A stretch of DNA of 64,000 nucleotides from Ampullaceana balthica (GCA_944989445.1 CALYLW010000976.1:248001-312000), one strand, 5' to 3'; counted from the stretch's first letter, positions 23,179-36,093 are shown. Notes: generated by a model from the letters alone, not told the origin. Numbers and translations are program-made.

Positions 23179-24474
23179 CTATGTTTGCACACTTGCTTCT
23201 GGCTTCAAGAAGGCAGATTCGAAATGACCGATAATCCCTTTAAAAAATTATGTAAGTATTTATCTTGAACGAAAATATCAGAGATTTCACAATGGAGGAG
23301 TGAAACGAACCCCCCAAAAATAGTGAGTCTGGACTACAGATATGAATTATGCTCTGTGTATGTACAAGTGATCAACATTATTTAATGTAAATATCACATA
23401 TTGCTGTTGTAGTCTGGTTTGCAAAGAAATAAAAAAATAAATGAATAGGCTTGAATACTGGAATGGCGTATGTCAATACTTTTAATAAGAAAAGAAATAC
23501 AAGAAGAACAATGTGGCATGTGGGCTAAAATGTTACATAGCTATATGTTGCCTGTGTCACAATGTAGTGTGTGGACTAAAAATGTTACATAGCTATAGAT
23601 GGCCTGTGTTGCAAAAGAACATGTTGTGATTTATAGTTTTAACAGAACATGTGGGAATTTTCTCAAGAATTTAAATAAACTTATGATAAAAACCATTTAA
23701 ACTTTCATTCACAAATATAATGGAGTGAATGTCAAAGTATAGTCCCGTTTTTTTCATATTTTGAACATTTAATTTATAATTATTTACCATTTTTCAAATT
23801 TAAAATAACGTATATCCCATGTTCAGTTCTAGACGCCTTACAAAGAAACAAAGAATGGTATTTTTTTTTAATCGAAGAAAAATTTAGTGTACTAAACAGC
23901 TTAACGGATTGGAGTTTTTCTGTAATTTAATAAAATTGTTTAAACTTTGAAAGTTTTTCACATACTTAACATAAAAACCCTTTTGAAGGTGGAATTTACC
24001 ATAACAACATATTAATAAAAACTTAGACAAAGCTTTGATGGAACATGTACTTAGTTGCGTGTTTAACTAATGTGAAATTGTTTTGTACTTGTAGGAGACT
24101 TGGAGAATAGATTTGAAATATACATGACCTTGACGTAGACTTGATTTGAAATGTTCACGGAGATAGACATGACTTTAATAAGAGCTGAACAGTGTTTAAA
24201 AATTATGTAAAATATGTTAACATTATTTGGACCATTTATTGACATACTATAGCCTGGCTTAAAATAAAACAGTTACTAAAACATCTACTGAAAGTTGTTT
24301 AAAATATGACGTGATTATTTATAAAAGTACAATTACAATGGACAGGTCTCGTACTTTACTTGGAAAGGATTTGGACAAACTAGTCAGCCTCTGCCTTAAT
24401 ATTTCATACTTTGTATAAATATTTGAGTGAGTTAATTGATCAGTAATTATTAGATAAATTTGACGAACTCTTCT
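23179..24474. other. Non-coding AT-rich DNA
   Basis: No gene was seen. A short imperfect duplication of about 55 bp (aaaatgttacatagctata, 23,525-23,610) is the only structure noted. Confidence 0.45.
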
Positions 24475-24750
24475 TATCTTATCTTATATGTTACAGACGC
24501 TCCTTCTATACAGAAGATTTTTGCGTCCTACGCTTATCTGTGGTTTGTGTTTAGTCTTACATTCTAATTAGAGATTTAAATGTTGATAAAGTGTCGTATT
24601 CCTGGTTTCTTTTGGCAACCCATCCCACGCCCAAATTCCGGACGGGAAGAACGATAATTTGTATGTGTTTGTTCTTGCATACGGAATAAGAAACGTGTCT
24701 ATGTCCTTATGTCTATCTTAAGGTTGTATTAAGTTTTTGTTCTATATGAA
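24475..24750. mobile_element. Interspersed repeat copy (SINE-related)
   Basis: Close match to 20,320-20,575, including tttgtgtttagtc, agagatttaaatgttgataa and gtatgtgtttgttcttgcat. See the copy at 20,262. Confidence 0.75.
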
Positions 24751-25170
24751 GTATATATTTTATTATTATTTTTTTACCCAGGTCCATGATAAATTACATT
24801 TGAATTTGTTTACGTTGTTTACACTGTAAGGTAGCATCAGAATTGCTTTATTTGCCAAAAATTCTGCCTCAGAATAAGTATATAATCATTCTAGATTTAA
24901 CTTTAGAATTGAATAACGTACTGTAATTAACTATGTTTAGTTTTATAATTGCTTCTTTTGAAGCCTATTTGTAAATGTTACCTTACTATTTTTATTTCAT
25001 AGTTACATTTATGGCTCTGTAGATTGGGACCTTAGACCACCTCAAGCCTTTTTCTGACTACAGGCCAAAACAACCACCCAGTGTCCATGTCCCTGAGTCA
25101 ACTTATGATGTCCCATCTTGCCGAATCAAACATCAGAGATAATGGAAAGAAAAAAAGACGTGGGGGGGGG
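24751..25170. other. Non-coding DNA
   Basis: No gene or repeat could be supported. It ends in a run of G just before the SINE. Confidence 0.4.
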
Positions 25171-25433
25171 GCACTATGGTCTAGTGACATGTGCACTCGG
25201 CTGGCGTACCGATAGTCACGGATTCAAATCCATGTGAAGGCAAGGATTTGTTTCTGAGTCCACCCAGCTCTGAATGGGTACCTAACACCAGTTAGTGAAA
25301 TAAAGGTGACTGGGTAATGCGTGGAACCCTTATAGCCGTGGCCTGTGAACGCTGCATCTCTTGCCAACAGACCAGCATGGTCTGTGGATGCATTAATCTT
25401 CTGTATAGAAGTAGCGTCTGTATAGATAAGACT
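25171..25433 (+). mobile_element. tRNA-derived SINE
   Basis: The head (gcactatggtctagtgacat) is tRNA-like, with a B-box-like ggattcaaatcc at about 25,218. The tail ends cttctgtatagaagtagcgt then ctgtatagataaga, shared with other repeats in the window. The tRNA-like fold is too degraded for a functional tRNA. Confidence 0.7.
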
Positions 25434-26389
25434 AGACTTCTCTTTCATGTTTCAGAGACTAACACCGGCAGACTCTCCGAATCTATGCAACTCCCTAATT
25501 CACAATGTTCAGAAACTCATTTCATTTTGTCAAGGAAATACTAAGGAATATGGGACTTGTGATATTATTTAATGAAATGAAATATTATGGTATAGTATGT
25601 GCAGGACAGTTCAAGTGTTTTCTTCAAATTTTAAATTTTCTGAAATACTTACAAAGGAATATTTAGGAAAAAAATTAGTGAAGTGGTGGATATTTCCCAA
25701 TCTAATAAAGTGAATGAAACTGGACTATATCTTTCTAGACCCAACATTTCAAAAGAGTAAAGAATGGTACCGAACAGAAAAAAGAAATATATAATTTGGT
25801 AAATATATTCGGTTGCCCACTCGTAACAATATACCACTCGTAAAAAATAACATTTTACCAAATAAAAATTAAATATATTAATAGTATTATATCATTTTAA
25901 TAAAATGAACAAATGAAGGCAAAGTTAAATAGAGAGTGGTTTTAGATAAAATAAGTAATTATCCCAAAATATGTGAACGTTTTTACTGCCAAAACTACTA
26001 ACTCCATGTTGGATATAAATTATTCTGATAATTATGCTACGGCTACTGCACTGAAAAACCAAGAGTCTTAGGTACTATAAGAACGTGACAAATATCCGCT
26101 GGTAACATAATTGATTCTCTGCCAACATGTACTTTATTATATGATGCCAAAAATTGTAGTGCTAAAAATGCTTTGCGGCGTCTACTCAGAGAGAAACTAT
26201 CGGAATACTTAAACGATGATTCGGCGTTAGCTTAATTTTTATTTTGATACGTTTGCATTTTAATTGAACTTTCTAGTCAAAGAACCAGAGAGCAAATTAT
26301 TGGCGGTAAAATCGAAAATGTGTCTATGTTGTGTAGAAAAAAGTTGTATTCGTCACAAGATTACGTTGATGTCACAGATATTTACCACG
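25434..26389. other. Non-coding DNA
   Basis: No gene supported. Short AT-rich frames only. Confidence 0.4.
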
Positions 26390-26870
26390 TTAGACGGGTA
26401 AAAGAATCAGCAACGCTGTTTTTTTTTCTTTCAACGTAAGTTTAATGATATCAAAAATCTTGAACATAAATGGCAAAATACAATTGGCAGTTTTAAATTT
26501 GATGGTCATGCCATCCAGAGTCCACGGCCCAGCTTGACCGTATTGGACCACATTCACAAAACTCCACACTCTATCGTCCGTCTTCCACCTGCCTGCAACT
26601 CGGCAACTGAACACTCTCCCCTCGACACACAATGTCACCCTTCTTATAGCCCCCGTCTTGTCCGACCGGTTTTGGCTGGCCCCTCGATCATTCACCATGT
26701 GTCCTGTTTGACCGTTGTCATGTTCCCAGATTACAGCTCCACGTACCCTGAGTTCACCCACCCCCGTTCCACGAGGACGAGTGTTCACATTTATGCCCTG
26801 TCATCCCCACCCCTCAACATCTGACCGTAACACCCCCCTCCTCACGAGCGACCTTAGCAAGAATGTCGCG
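26390..26870 (-). other. Unidentified minus-strand coding relic
   Basis: A 132-residue frame (26,788-26,390) with better-than-background composition. Near its N-terminus it reads ELRVRGAVIWEHDNGQTGHM. This recalls, weakly, the conserved RG-x-x-W-x-x-x-x-x-G pattern of Mib/HERC2 domains; the remainder (RVAGRWKTDDRVWSFVNVVQ) is not recognised. Upstream GC-richer sequence to about 26,870 may belong to it. The last 30 residues (after TANC) are AT-rich and probably beyond the true coding end. The identification is speculative. Confidence 0.3.
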
Positions 26871-28386
26871 AGGTTATAAACATTATAAGGTCTTGATGTT
26901 GTGGTGTGTCCTGATCTAATAATAGCATATATCATTCTTACCCACGCAGGCATATCAATACAATACAGTCATTGAAACAATATTTAACAATTACCTGTGC
27001 AATGTGCACTATATACAAATTTTTCACCAGTAATCTCATACCCTCCAAAACATTATTTCACATTATCTGGTGTATTTTCATAAATACATAATAATGAATC
27101 ATTTTATTTACATTGTCAGACCACCCGGTTTCGTACATGCGTACGAGTCAAGTACTATACGACCTCGCTTTTGAGGGTAGCAAAGGTTACCACTCCTCAA
27201 ACTAGTAACTATATATACGCATCAATATACAAAAGAAGAAAAAAATGTCACATTTGAAGTATTAATATTCTTCACATACAAAAAAATCTTGGTATGGTTA
27301 AATGACTTAAATGACCCCCATGTTTCACAAACAAAGAATGTCATGGTTCAATGGTTTAATTGCTCATCATGTGTCACAGCAATCACTATCCACCCAATTT
27401 TCTGTCCCTTTTCTGTATGTATATTTACCGTCCCCCCTACTGGGACCCATTATGTATATTTAACATCCCCATACTGGGACCGGTTATAACCACCAGTTAA
27501 TTGGTTACAAATTATTATATTCGTAATCATAACATAATAATCATCGGCAAAATTCTCATGAATCAAAAATGTCATCGTCATGACATTTAATAAATACATA
27601 TTATCAATGTTATACCAATGGCCTGAGGGCTCCAATGGCACCAAAAATGTTGTGCTTACATAATCAAAAATGTGTCGTGCACATAAGAATTGTCTTATCA
27701 ATTCATATCATAGTAATACTGGGAATTGGTCGCTCAGACCCCCCAAGTAAACACAAAAATACATTATCATACCTCATCATAGTTATCAACAAATAGCAGC
27801 ATCATCATCCTAATCAAAACATTATCATCATAACAACATTTCTTATCATAAAAATTTGGCCTGATGTCTCCAGTGCACAAAATTTCTTATATGATCAACA
27901 AATTTGTCATGAACATACGAACCACTTTATTTCATTTCATAATGATACTGGTACAAGGTCACTCAGACCCCAACTTCAATCCCAAAAATATTATTATTCA
28001 TCATAATTTTCAACAAATTATCATCATCATCATCATCATAGAAGATACAATACCAATTCCGTGTTATTTACGGCGCCCTCTTATACCGTAATACTCAGAC
28101 AAATTTAATGTACGCATCAAAAATCATAATCATTGTTTTTGATGGTGGAACATTTCGTATCTTTCCCATTCTAAACAAGAAACGACCCTTATTAGCATTA
28201 CCATGAGCGTACCCTAAAATTTGGTAACTACTATCATTTGTCATTCTCCCAGGATTAATTATTAGCTATTTTGATCATTCTTGTACTCAACCCTACAAAA
28301 TCTGTCAGTATACTGGTAGTCTTAGTGGGATTAGTGGGACCGTGATTTTCTATCAGTCTTTGTCTGTCCCACTCCCATTGCCACCT
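26871..28386. other. Non-coding DNA with ATCATC tracts
   Basis: No exon supported. It contains repeated cataatcatcat/atcatcatcatcatc simple sequence (27,780-28,040) and two diverged copies of a phrase around cataataNtactggNa and ggtcNctcagacccc (about 27,710-27,745 and 27,935-27,975). It may be untranslated or LTR-like DNA of an old element. Confidence 0.4.
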
Positions 28387-28638
28387 CTATCCTCTGCGAT
28401 CCTCCCTGTCGCTACCTCTATGACTTTTCCGGTGAAGTATACCTCCACCTCTGGAATTTCCCCGGTCACTCCTGTCACCCCCTCCACGACTTATCAGGTT
28501 AGCTTTACTTCCGCCCTTGAAATCTCGCCGATAACTTCGGTCACTACATTTGAATTTTCCTCCCTGACCTCTTTTGAATTGTACTCTTTGGCCCGAAGGG
28601 CTGACCATTGCGTCTAACAACGCACGAGCTAACCACAC
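28387..28638 (-). other. RGG-rich open frame
   Basis: An 83-residue frame, read from a non-ATG start in a frame different from the one upstream. It contains KRGQGGKFKCSDRSYRRDFK and then RGGGDRSDRGNSRGGG, a basic glycine-rich tail of the type seen in RNA-binding proteins and in retroelement Gag nucleocapsids. It overlaps the end of the acidic-repeat frame at 28,544, so a frameshift (mutational or functional) may join them. No zinc knuckle was seen. Confidence 0.4.
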
Positions 28639-29654
28639 AATTAAATGTGTTCAACCGGACCCCAATTATTAACAAAACCAATATTCTCAACAGACCGGCC
28701 GTAAGCCTGTCCAGTGAGTATTTGTCCGTCATGGTCTTATGCCTTGTGGCCAGTCTAGGTTGCACTGTGTCATTATTTCTGTGTAGCTCCGTGTTTGCCC
28801 TGCTGTGTCCTTGGAGGTTATACGCGTCACCTTTTTTCAACAACTCACAACAGTGTTTAGCTGAGCCCACGTCATATTGTTGTGTGGCTCCACTGTAGGG
28901 TTTCTTCTTAAGTTGCTTGTTTTTATCCCTAGGTGGGCTATCTGCTCTTAGCTCAGTAGCAAACTCAATTTGCCCATCATCTGTTTCAATATTCTCCTGA
29001 TCTCCATCAATAAGTTTGCTATACTCTAGAAACTCAGTAGTACACTCAATGTTTCCATCCTTATCTTCATTCTTTTCATTATTTCCCTCAATAGGTTTGC
29101 TATCTTCTAGGAATTGAGCAGCACACTCAATTTTTGCATCATTATCTTCAATATTCTCCTTATCTCCATCACTAAGTTTGCTATCCTCTAGAAACTCAGT
29201 AGTACACTCAATTTTCCCATCCTTGTTTTCACTATTTTCCTTTCATTCAACATATTTTGCTTCCGAGGTTAATGTTACTACTGTGACCACGGTGTGTTCA
29301 GTGACCTTCACCCCATCTTGCATATCTGGGTCACTACTTTTTTTCTTATTCATATTTTCAAATACAATTTCCCTCTTTCGAAATTGTACTTCTTTGGTCC
29401 ACTTTTCGTGAGGTTTTTCGTGAGGTTTTTCAACTATTGTCCCAAGCATCTTGGACGTTCTCGGCACAATCACTGTCATGTCTGTATCATTACCAGTTAA
29501 TCTTTGCGTTAATTCAGTCCTTTTCTCTTCCTTTTCAACAATGATTCGCCATAAGTCATTTATGTCTTCTTTGTTATGTGCTATAGTCAGTGTTAACTCA
29601 TTATTCTCCTCTTCTTTTTGAGTTAGTGTGTCTTTAATTTCCTTTAGCTTCCAC
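28544..29654 (-). pseudogene. Acidic protein with 27-residue repeats, truncated by hAT
   Basis: On the minus strand one frame is open from the hAT junction at 29,654 to the TAG at 28,544, except for one TGA at 29,243. The N-terminal part is charged and coiled-coil-like (EIKDTLTQKEEENNELTLTI). After the TGA come about 3.3 copies of a 27-residue unit with core IECTTEFLEDSK (about 29,215-28,945). Next is a basic stretch and a hydrophobic segment (LLRILVLLIIGV, about 28,665). I do not recognise the family. Combined with the RGG frame it could be a Gag-like or host structural protein. The 5' part is missing because a hAT end lies immediately beyond. Confidence 0.5.
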
Positions 29655-29937
29655 CAGTGGCGTAGCTAGGGTTATCTGCGCCCGGGGACATGACACAAAT
29701 TTTGCGCCCCTTCCCAGACCGACAATTTAGAAATTTGTTGAAAATGTACGGTTTATATCGTTCATTTTCGAAGCATCTGGTATTTTAATGAAGTAGAATA
29801 AAGATTAATAATTCTCTATGCGATTGTAAACAATTTATTTGAAAAAAAAATTGACTCTACTAATTACACATGATTGGAATAGACATAGTCTACAAAATAT
29901 TATCGTCCTTGGTTTGACAGTCGCAAACTCGCCAAGG
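29655..29937. mobile_element. hAT element end fragment (copy 1)
   Basis: Begins cagtggcgtagctagggt, the terminus shared with the elements ending at 45,277 and starting at 57,575, and runs about 283 bp into the transposase 3' region (gacagtcgcaaactcgcc), where it is truncated. It interrupts the minus-strand acidic-repeat gene. No matching far end or target duplication was found. Confidence 0.85.
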
Positions 29938-30867
29938 GGCCATCCATAAATGACGTCACGCGATTTTTGCCGATTTTGACCCCCCCCTTCGTCACGTGTC
30001 GTCACAAAAACTTAGACCCCCCTCTAAAAATATGTTACAAATCTTTGACCGCAAAACCCAACAAAAAACAAAAAAAACACAAAAAAAACCAACTTTATTT
30101 TCTATTTGAAAATAAGTATGTTTCAAATCACGTTTATTGTCATTTAAGTACTTATTATTTATTTAGCGAAGGTCTACATTGTAATATCGTAACCCGTGTG
30201 AAGCATTTTTTAAAAACGTTTAAGTTAGATTATATTTTATTTAAATGCATACAAATTAAAAATTGACTATTAATCATCACGGTTAACGTCTTTGTTTAGA
30301 AAAAAAAATTATTTAAAAATAACATTTTTAAAATGTTTTTTTTAAAAAAATCCCTCAATTGACTGACGGGCATCCCGTAAGAAAGAGGTCGGCAAACAGA
30401 GGTAAATAACCTGAACTGGGGTCAAAAAGGGAATTCTTGGGGGTAATGCAGACTCATTTGGGACATATAACATCCACTACAATCGGCTAGATATATTAAA
30501 ATACGTCATGTGTACGTGTACGCTTGGAACATATGCCCATTATTGAACCGGTTCCTTCCAGAAAATGCATTTTAAAAAAAAATTAACAACTATGTAGATT
30601 TCTAACCTACATACTATACGAAGACACCTAAATCTATGCTACTTTCATTTATATTGACACGAGTGATAATAATCTTAATCCACATGACTTGTCTGTATCA
30701 CGTATCCTTTCTGTGATATTTAAAATGAATGCCTTAAAAACTGAGCTAAGAAGAAAATGTTGTTTTGTGCTCCTCTCGAATTGCGATGTCAAGAATTTGA
30801 TGCTTTCAATAAAGTTAATGAATACTTGACTAATTTTAAATGGGCTCATTTACCATTATATCTAGAA
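29938..30867. other. DNA-transposon end plus non-coding DNA
   Basis: The start (ggggccatccataaatgacg, to about 30,060) resembles a widespread DNA-transposon terminus, but no opposite end was found. The remainder is AT-rich with no supported gene. The last 8 bp (atctagaa) are the target duplication of the next element. Confidence 0.45.
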
Positions 30868-31053
30868 CAGTACTTCTCAAACTTTTTAGTATGGCGGACC
30901 GGCAAGAATTTTTTCCATTGCACCAGGCAACGTTGCACTATTTTCCATGCACTGATAATTTTTTCTGTCCTTTTTTTGAAAACATATGCGGACCGGCAGC
31001 AGATGGCCCACGGACCGGCACCGGTCCGCGGACCACCACTTTGAGAAGCACTG
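30868..31053. mobile_element. 186-bp hAT MITE
   Basis: The ends are CAGTACTTCTCAAACTTTTT and CACTTTGAGAAGCACTG, in inverted relation. Both sides carry a perfect 8-bp target duplication atctagaa (30,860-30,867 and 31,054-31,061). The interior has cggaccggca repeats. No coding capacity. Confidence 0.93.
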
Positions 31054-31061
31054 ATCTAGAA

Positions 31062-31671
31062 GACTAGAATGGCCAGGGGCGTTTGACCAAAAACCAATCG
31101 AACAATTATATCAAACTTAAAACGTTTTTATTTCTATCAAATAGATTCCCTCTTTTAAAGAAAAATGATATTCCATGTAGCTTTGACTTAAAATATCTAC
31201 ACATAATCCTATTCAGATCATTTTTAGACACTTGTCATGCCTGTAAAACTCACCAGTAGCATTTTGGGGGGGGGCGGCTAACGAAGCTCCCCCAAATCCC
31301 CGAGTCATGTGAGCAGGACCTAGAGTCTGGCGGTTGTTAACGCACACATAAACTTGTATATTTTGGGGTAACGGGCAAAAAAATTCGACTCCTGCCATGA
31401 GAGAACCAAACGGAGCTGCGGTTACATCACAAATGCTTTGATGTCAACATCAAACGACGCAGTGTAACAATTTCATACGTTATCTTGTGGATTCTCAAAC
31501 TTAAGGATTATAATTAGATTTAATTTTCGTGTCTTGATAGCTTACGCCAACCAGCGTCTGATGGCCTACCGACCGGCACATTGAGAAGCACTGATAAAAA
31601 AAAAGAAACAAAAAAAGAAACAAAAAATCATTAAGTAAATTGTAAGCGACCAAATATTTCAGTGGAAGTCA
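31062..31671. other. Non-coding DNA with partial hAT MITE end
   Basis: At 31,560-31,593 the sequence gatggcctaccgaccggcac then attgagaagcactg resembles the 3' end of the MITE at 30,868, but no partner end was found. A G-run is at 31,266. No gene. Confidence 0.45.
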
Positions 31672-31703
31672 GTAGTTAGGAATGTCAAAAACGATTATTA
31701 TTT

Positions 31704-31770
31704 GGGTGGCGGTGGCGGTGGCGGTGACGCCACCACAGCTGTTGCCTTTGCCGGTGGCGGTAATTATGTT
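31704..31770. repeat. GGTGGC hexamer run at palindrome edge
   Basis: ggtggcggtggcggtggcgg followed by tgacgccaccacagctgttg. The reverse complement is at about 42,975-43,028 on the other arm. It is the most GC-rich patch of the palindrome. Confidence 0.85.
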
Positions 31771-32480
31771 AATTAGGGTGTCATGTTGTCATACAACATG
31801 TTAATTATCTTAGACAAGTTAATTAGAGGTGTCGTGTTGTTATACAACATGGTCATTAGAGGTGTCATGATAATTAGTATGTCATGATAATTATGTTAAT
31901 TAGTGCGTGTGTTCTTGTGGCGGGAAATTCAAATTTTCTGGTGGTTAAAGGGGGATAATCGTGTATTTAAGGTTTACTTCCCCTTTTTTAACGTTTTTAT
32001 TATTTCATAATTGAGTGTTCCTCAAATTATTTTTATTTAATTATTAAGTGGTTCTCAAATTATTTTTATATATTTAAAATGACGACACCAAGACCACTAA
32101 GACAGGACAAGGTAAAACATAAACAAGTATCGTACAATTTTACTGTTTATTTTTCATATAAATTTTCCGTTTCAAATTCTGTTTACATTTTATAATGAGT
32201 GTCATGTTGTTATACAACATGTTAATTATCTTAGACAAGTTAATTAGTATGTCATGATAATTATGTTAATTAGGATATCGTATTGTTATATGTTCATTAG
32301 AACATCTGTTCTTGTGGTTAAAGGGGGATAATCATGTATTTGTGTTTACTTCCCCTTTTTTAATTTTTTTTTATTCAATTATTTTATAATTGAGTGTTCT
32401 TCAAATTATTTTTTATTTCATAATTGATTGGTACTCAAATTATTTTTTTATTTTTAAGCACGGTTTTATGTGCTTCAGGT
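31771..32480. repeat. Hairpin-rich tandem duplication in left arm
   Basis: Short perfect hairpins (catgttgt-cat-acaacatg) and ttaatta/tcatgataatta motifs at 31,778-31,895 recur at 32,198-32,275. The phrase ggttaaagggggataatc with acttcccctttttta recurs at 31,946 and 32,315, so about 400 bp is duplicated in this arm. The right arm has this segment once (42,760-42,965) but has a different nearby repeat expanded. Confidence 0.8.
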
Positions 32481-33009
32481 TGTTAGGCGATGTATTTTAT
32501 TTGGGGTACTCTGCTGGACAGATGTTGTTGGTGGTGAATTTAATTCAAATAACATAGTGGGGGGGGCAGTCGATGGTATAAGTTACAATTAGGAAGGGTT
32601 TAGTATATATTATAATTAATTAGACAACTTTAGGAGGGGTGGAAAAAACCGCGGGTTTGGCTGTTGATCTGATGTTAGCATAGGTGTGGTGGTATAAAGT
32701 ATGTACTAAAAGTGACGAAGTGGGATTTAGAATGCGTGGGTTTAGGTTAAAATCAATAGTACAAACGACGAGAGGGTTTGGATGGACAGATGTTACCACT
32801 TGATGTATGACCATTTTAATAAGTTAGTGGGGGTATGGAATGTGGTCCAGGACAAGTAATGCGTTGGCGTAGGTTAAAATCAATAAGACAAATGAGGAGA
32901 GGGGTATGGACGGGGGCTATTGCAGATGTCGGTTGTAAATTTAAGGTTGTTTTCTTTGTAAATATAAACAATTTTAGTAGTTTTATAGGATTTTTTAAAC
33001 TAAAGCAAC

Positions 33010-33780
33010 AGTTTTCATCTTAGTGTGAGGATCTATGTTATGAAAAGGTCTTTTTTGTTCGTAGTGTTTCTTAATTCTAGGGTTTCCACTAAGTTTATTT
33101 GACAGCTTTAGCCATGCTTCTTATCTTAGTATCGGGAATAATTTCTCAGTTTAACGGTGTTTCCTTTCTTCCTTGTCATAGTTTTTATTAGAATCATAGT
33201 TTAAGTCAAGAGGTCTTTTATGTTTCTTTTCTTAACTAGATGTGATCAGCTAGTAGTAGTAATATTTTATAAGGTTAACCGAGTCATTTTCTTCATGTTT
33301 TTTTATATAGAGTGCTATCTTAATGTCACGGACAGTTTTATAAAGTTCAATGGTCTTTTTGGTTGTATTTTTTCATAATTAGATGTGCTCATCTACCATT
33401 GACAATATTTTATAAGTTGAAGGGTCATGTTTTTTTGTTGTTTCTTAGTTAGAAGTTCTCCTCTTAGGGACAGGGACATATTTTTTACTTTCAACAGAAT
33501 CATTTTCTTAGTGCTTTTTCTTAATTAGGTATTCTCAGCTTAAGTCCAAGGACAGATGTCTAGGTTCAAAGGGAACTCGAGTTTGTTTCTTTTCTTAACT
33601 AGAGATTCTCATCTTAGTGTGGAGCATGATTCTATAAGTCCAATGGTCTTTTTTGTTTTTGTTTTTTGTTACTGACACATTCTCCTCTTAGAGACAGCGA
33701 CAGATTTCTAGTTACAAGGGAGTCATATAAAGTTCAACAGTTTGTTTGTTTTTCTTTCTTTCTCCATATACTATCGGTAC
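33010..33780. repeat. Degenerate ~75-bp tandem repeats, left arm
   Basis: Successive units share ctNatcttagtgtNNag, ttcaatggtctttttNgtt and ttcttaactagaNattctc with much variation. It is the counterpart of the clearer array at 40,935-41,860. Confidence 0.7.
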
Positions 33781-35313
33781 CAAATTTGGTAATTTTTAAA
33801 ATGTTGCTTGGCGTATTTTTGCGATAGATATTTTAGTTTGGTTGAATAATATTATTTAAACTTGAAGAAATTTTTAATAGTGTCAGGTAGACTTTGATAA
33901 AGTGGGTAGGGCTTTGTAATTTATCCATTCAACAGGTGTTGTAAATAATTTTTAACTGAGGGTTGTTTTTTATTTTCGTAAGATTAGTTTTTGAAAAGTA
34001 ATTTATTATTCTGTAAATTAATTTTAATTTTTGTAAACAAGTTTTCTGACTATTGCATTTTGTTGTCTAGTTTTAAACCGAAATTCAAGTGTAAAATAAG
34101 TGATCTCTTGTAAATTTTTGTAAGGAATGTTACTATTTATGGCTTTGGTTAAAATTTACACATTTTATAAATCAGTAGTTGTTAACATTGGTAGGTAATT
34201 TTTGAGGAAAGGGAAAATATGTGAAAACAGGTGATCGTTGTAGCGAAAGTTTAGGAAGCTATAGTGTATCACTAGGGGTTATTACAAGTGATTGGTAAAG
34301 ATTTACAGGTTTATGTTTATACTTGGAACACTAAAGATTAGATGCCGTTGTATCTAGTTGGTCATCACATGTTGTAAATAGACGTGCGGCGAGTGCGTTA
34401 TTGATCAGGGAAGGGAAACAGATGGTTTAAGCCACATGCGAAAATACGCAGACTGAATAGGTCAACGACTCGGCAAGAGTCCTATATACAGATTGAAAAG
34501 TTTCGCGTTTGCGATAATTAAACATCTGTTGGCCACAACGCGGTGTAGAAATTTATGGAAGGGGAATTGATTTTCTTTTTCATTAGGTTGTGACTTATCG
34601 CTGAGTAATATCTTTAAATAACATTATATTAAAAGACGTCTTCCTGACTTTTGTGTTAAGAATTAGAGTGGCTGCAGTAGTTTGTTCGTTTCATCAAGTC
34701 CCTAGGGTTGCTGTTGTTTGTTCAATTTAACATGTATACAGCAAACCAGTACAATAAACCAAAAAGTTAACGCCTCGTTTCCTCATCTTTAAGGTCCATA
34801 CGCGGGATGGTTTAAACTATTTTTGTTTAAGTAATGTAAGCTTTGAGTTTTAGAGTTATGTTTTACAAATAGGAACTCACACTGTCACATGACACGAGTT
34901 TTTACAATAAGGCTCTAAGTTTCTCCCCTTTTAGTCTCGTCTTGTTAATAGGTGTGATAGAAAGTCTGCGGTAAAGACTAGGTGTATTTAGCTTTATGTG
35001 CACAGTCTCCTAGTTCACGCGTTTTCTATGTGAATGCAATTTGTATCTAGCCTCGTATACTAGATTTTATGACTCAAAAACCCAAATGTCCAACCCCAGT
35101 AGCTAAGTGATAGCCTCCGAGACTTGAATTTACAAAGGCAAGAAAGTCTAAACAGAGTTTATTGATACATAAGACTATAACTATAATTTATAAATATAAC
35201 AAATCAATGTTGTTTATTTTTCCTATTTAATCATATTATGTAGTAGGTCCACAATACTTTGGTTTGATACTTATAAAAACGAACTTTTAAATAAATTATT
35301 AATGAGTTTCTCT
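33781..35313. other. Palindrome arm DNA without recognised gene
   Basis: AT-rich sequence mirrored at 39,305-40,860. No protein-like frame longer than about 60 residues was seen in either arm. The part nearest the gene probably includes its 3' untranslated region. Confidence 0.5.
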
Positions 35314-36093
35314 TTATCTTGACGCAACTACGGTGGCAACGGCACCAAGGCCAATAGCAGTAAATAATACACCTTTCCATATCTTTCCCGCTAAGTCCCC
35401 GTGGTCTTGGAAGTACTCAACAAATGTATCCTGAAATTTAGAAATAATACATGTTGTTTGTTGTATTTTAAAAAGGCACCTTAACTTTATTGTAACTAGC
35501 ATGGAATGAGCGGCAACTCCCCAATATATGTCAAATTAGGTAGTAAAGAGAAAATAGTGATGATAAGTGAACTCTGTCTATGTCTTATGACCGGTCAACT
35601 GTTAACATAAATAACTAAAACTATTTAGACACCCCCTCACCTAATTAATTAAAATAATAAAGATAATTACCCATCCACCATTGTCGAGAATCCATATACC
35701 AAGTTTGTTAGCAACATATTTTCCAACAAATAATCCAATTTTCTTTTGATATTGTTTTGACCTCAAAGAATATGAGTCACTGATTTTATCAGATTCTGAT
35801 TCATCTTTTACGATATTGTCAACGTAGTACTTAGCAAGTCTAGCTCCAAAGGCATAAACAGCAACAATTCTTCCCCAGGTAACTTGTCCATCTTCAAAGA
35901 TTTCATCAGCAACAATAACAAAAGTTGGAAATGTATTGGTTTCATTAGGTTTTAGTCTACTGACCATGCCTTTAAAAACTAAATCATAACGATCTGACAA
36001 CTCTTTAACAGTTCGCCTTAATGTGCTACAATATTTATTGGGAGGTTTTTTAGAATTTGTTTGGTTAAAATTCAGAACTAAATCTTCTCCCAT
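35314..36093 (-). CDS. Bcl-2 family apoptosis regulator, left palindrome copy
   Basis: Exon 36,093-35,671 and exon 35,430-35,314 are joined by a 240-nt GT-AG intron. The predicted product from the ATG at 36,093 is 179 residues, identical over exon 1 and exon 2 to the right-arm copy. BH3-like helix at residues 24-43 (TLRRTVKELSDRYDLVFKGM), BH1 at 64-84 (DEIFEDGQVTWGRIVAVYAF), BH2 at 134-141 (WILDNGGW) and a C-terminal hydrophobic tail (about 158-178) ending in Arg. See the right copy for details. Bcl-2 proteins act on mitochondrial and ER membranes to set the threshold for cell death; pro- or anti-apoptotic role cannot be decided. It points away from its twin: the 5' sides of the two genes face each other across the palindrome centre. 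Confidence 0.88.

Noticed and set aside
22618..23268. Long frames on both strands (179-193 residues)
   Set aside because: By-product of a stop-free 48-bp tandem repeat whose period is a multiple of three.
25171..25260. Possible tRNA gene
   Set aside because: Only box-like motifs survive and the copy continues into a SINE body and tail, with no foldable acceptor stem.
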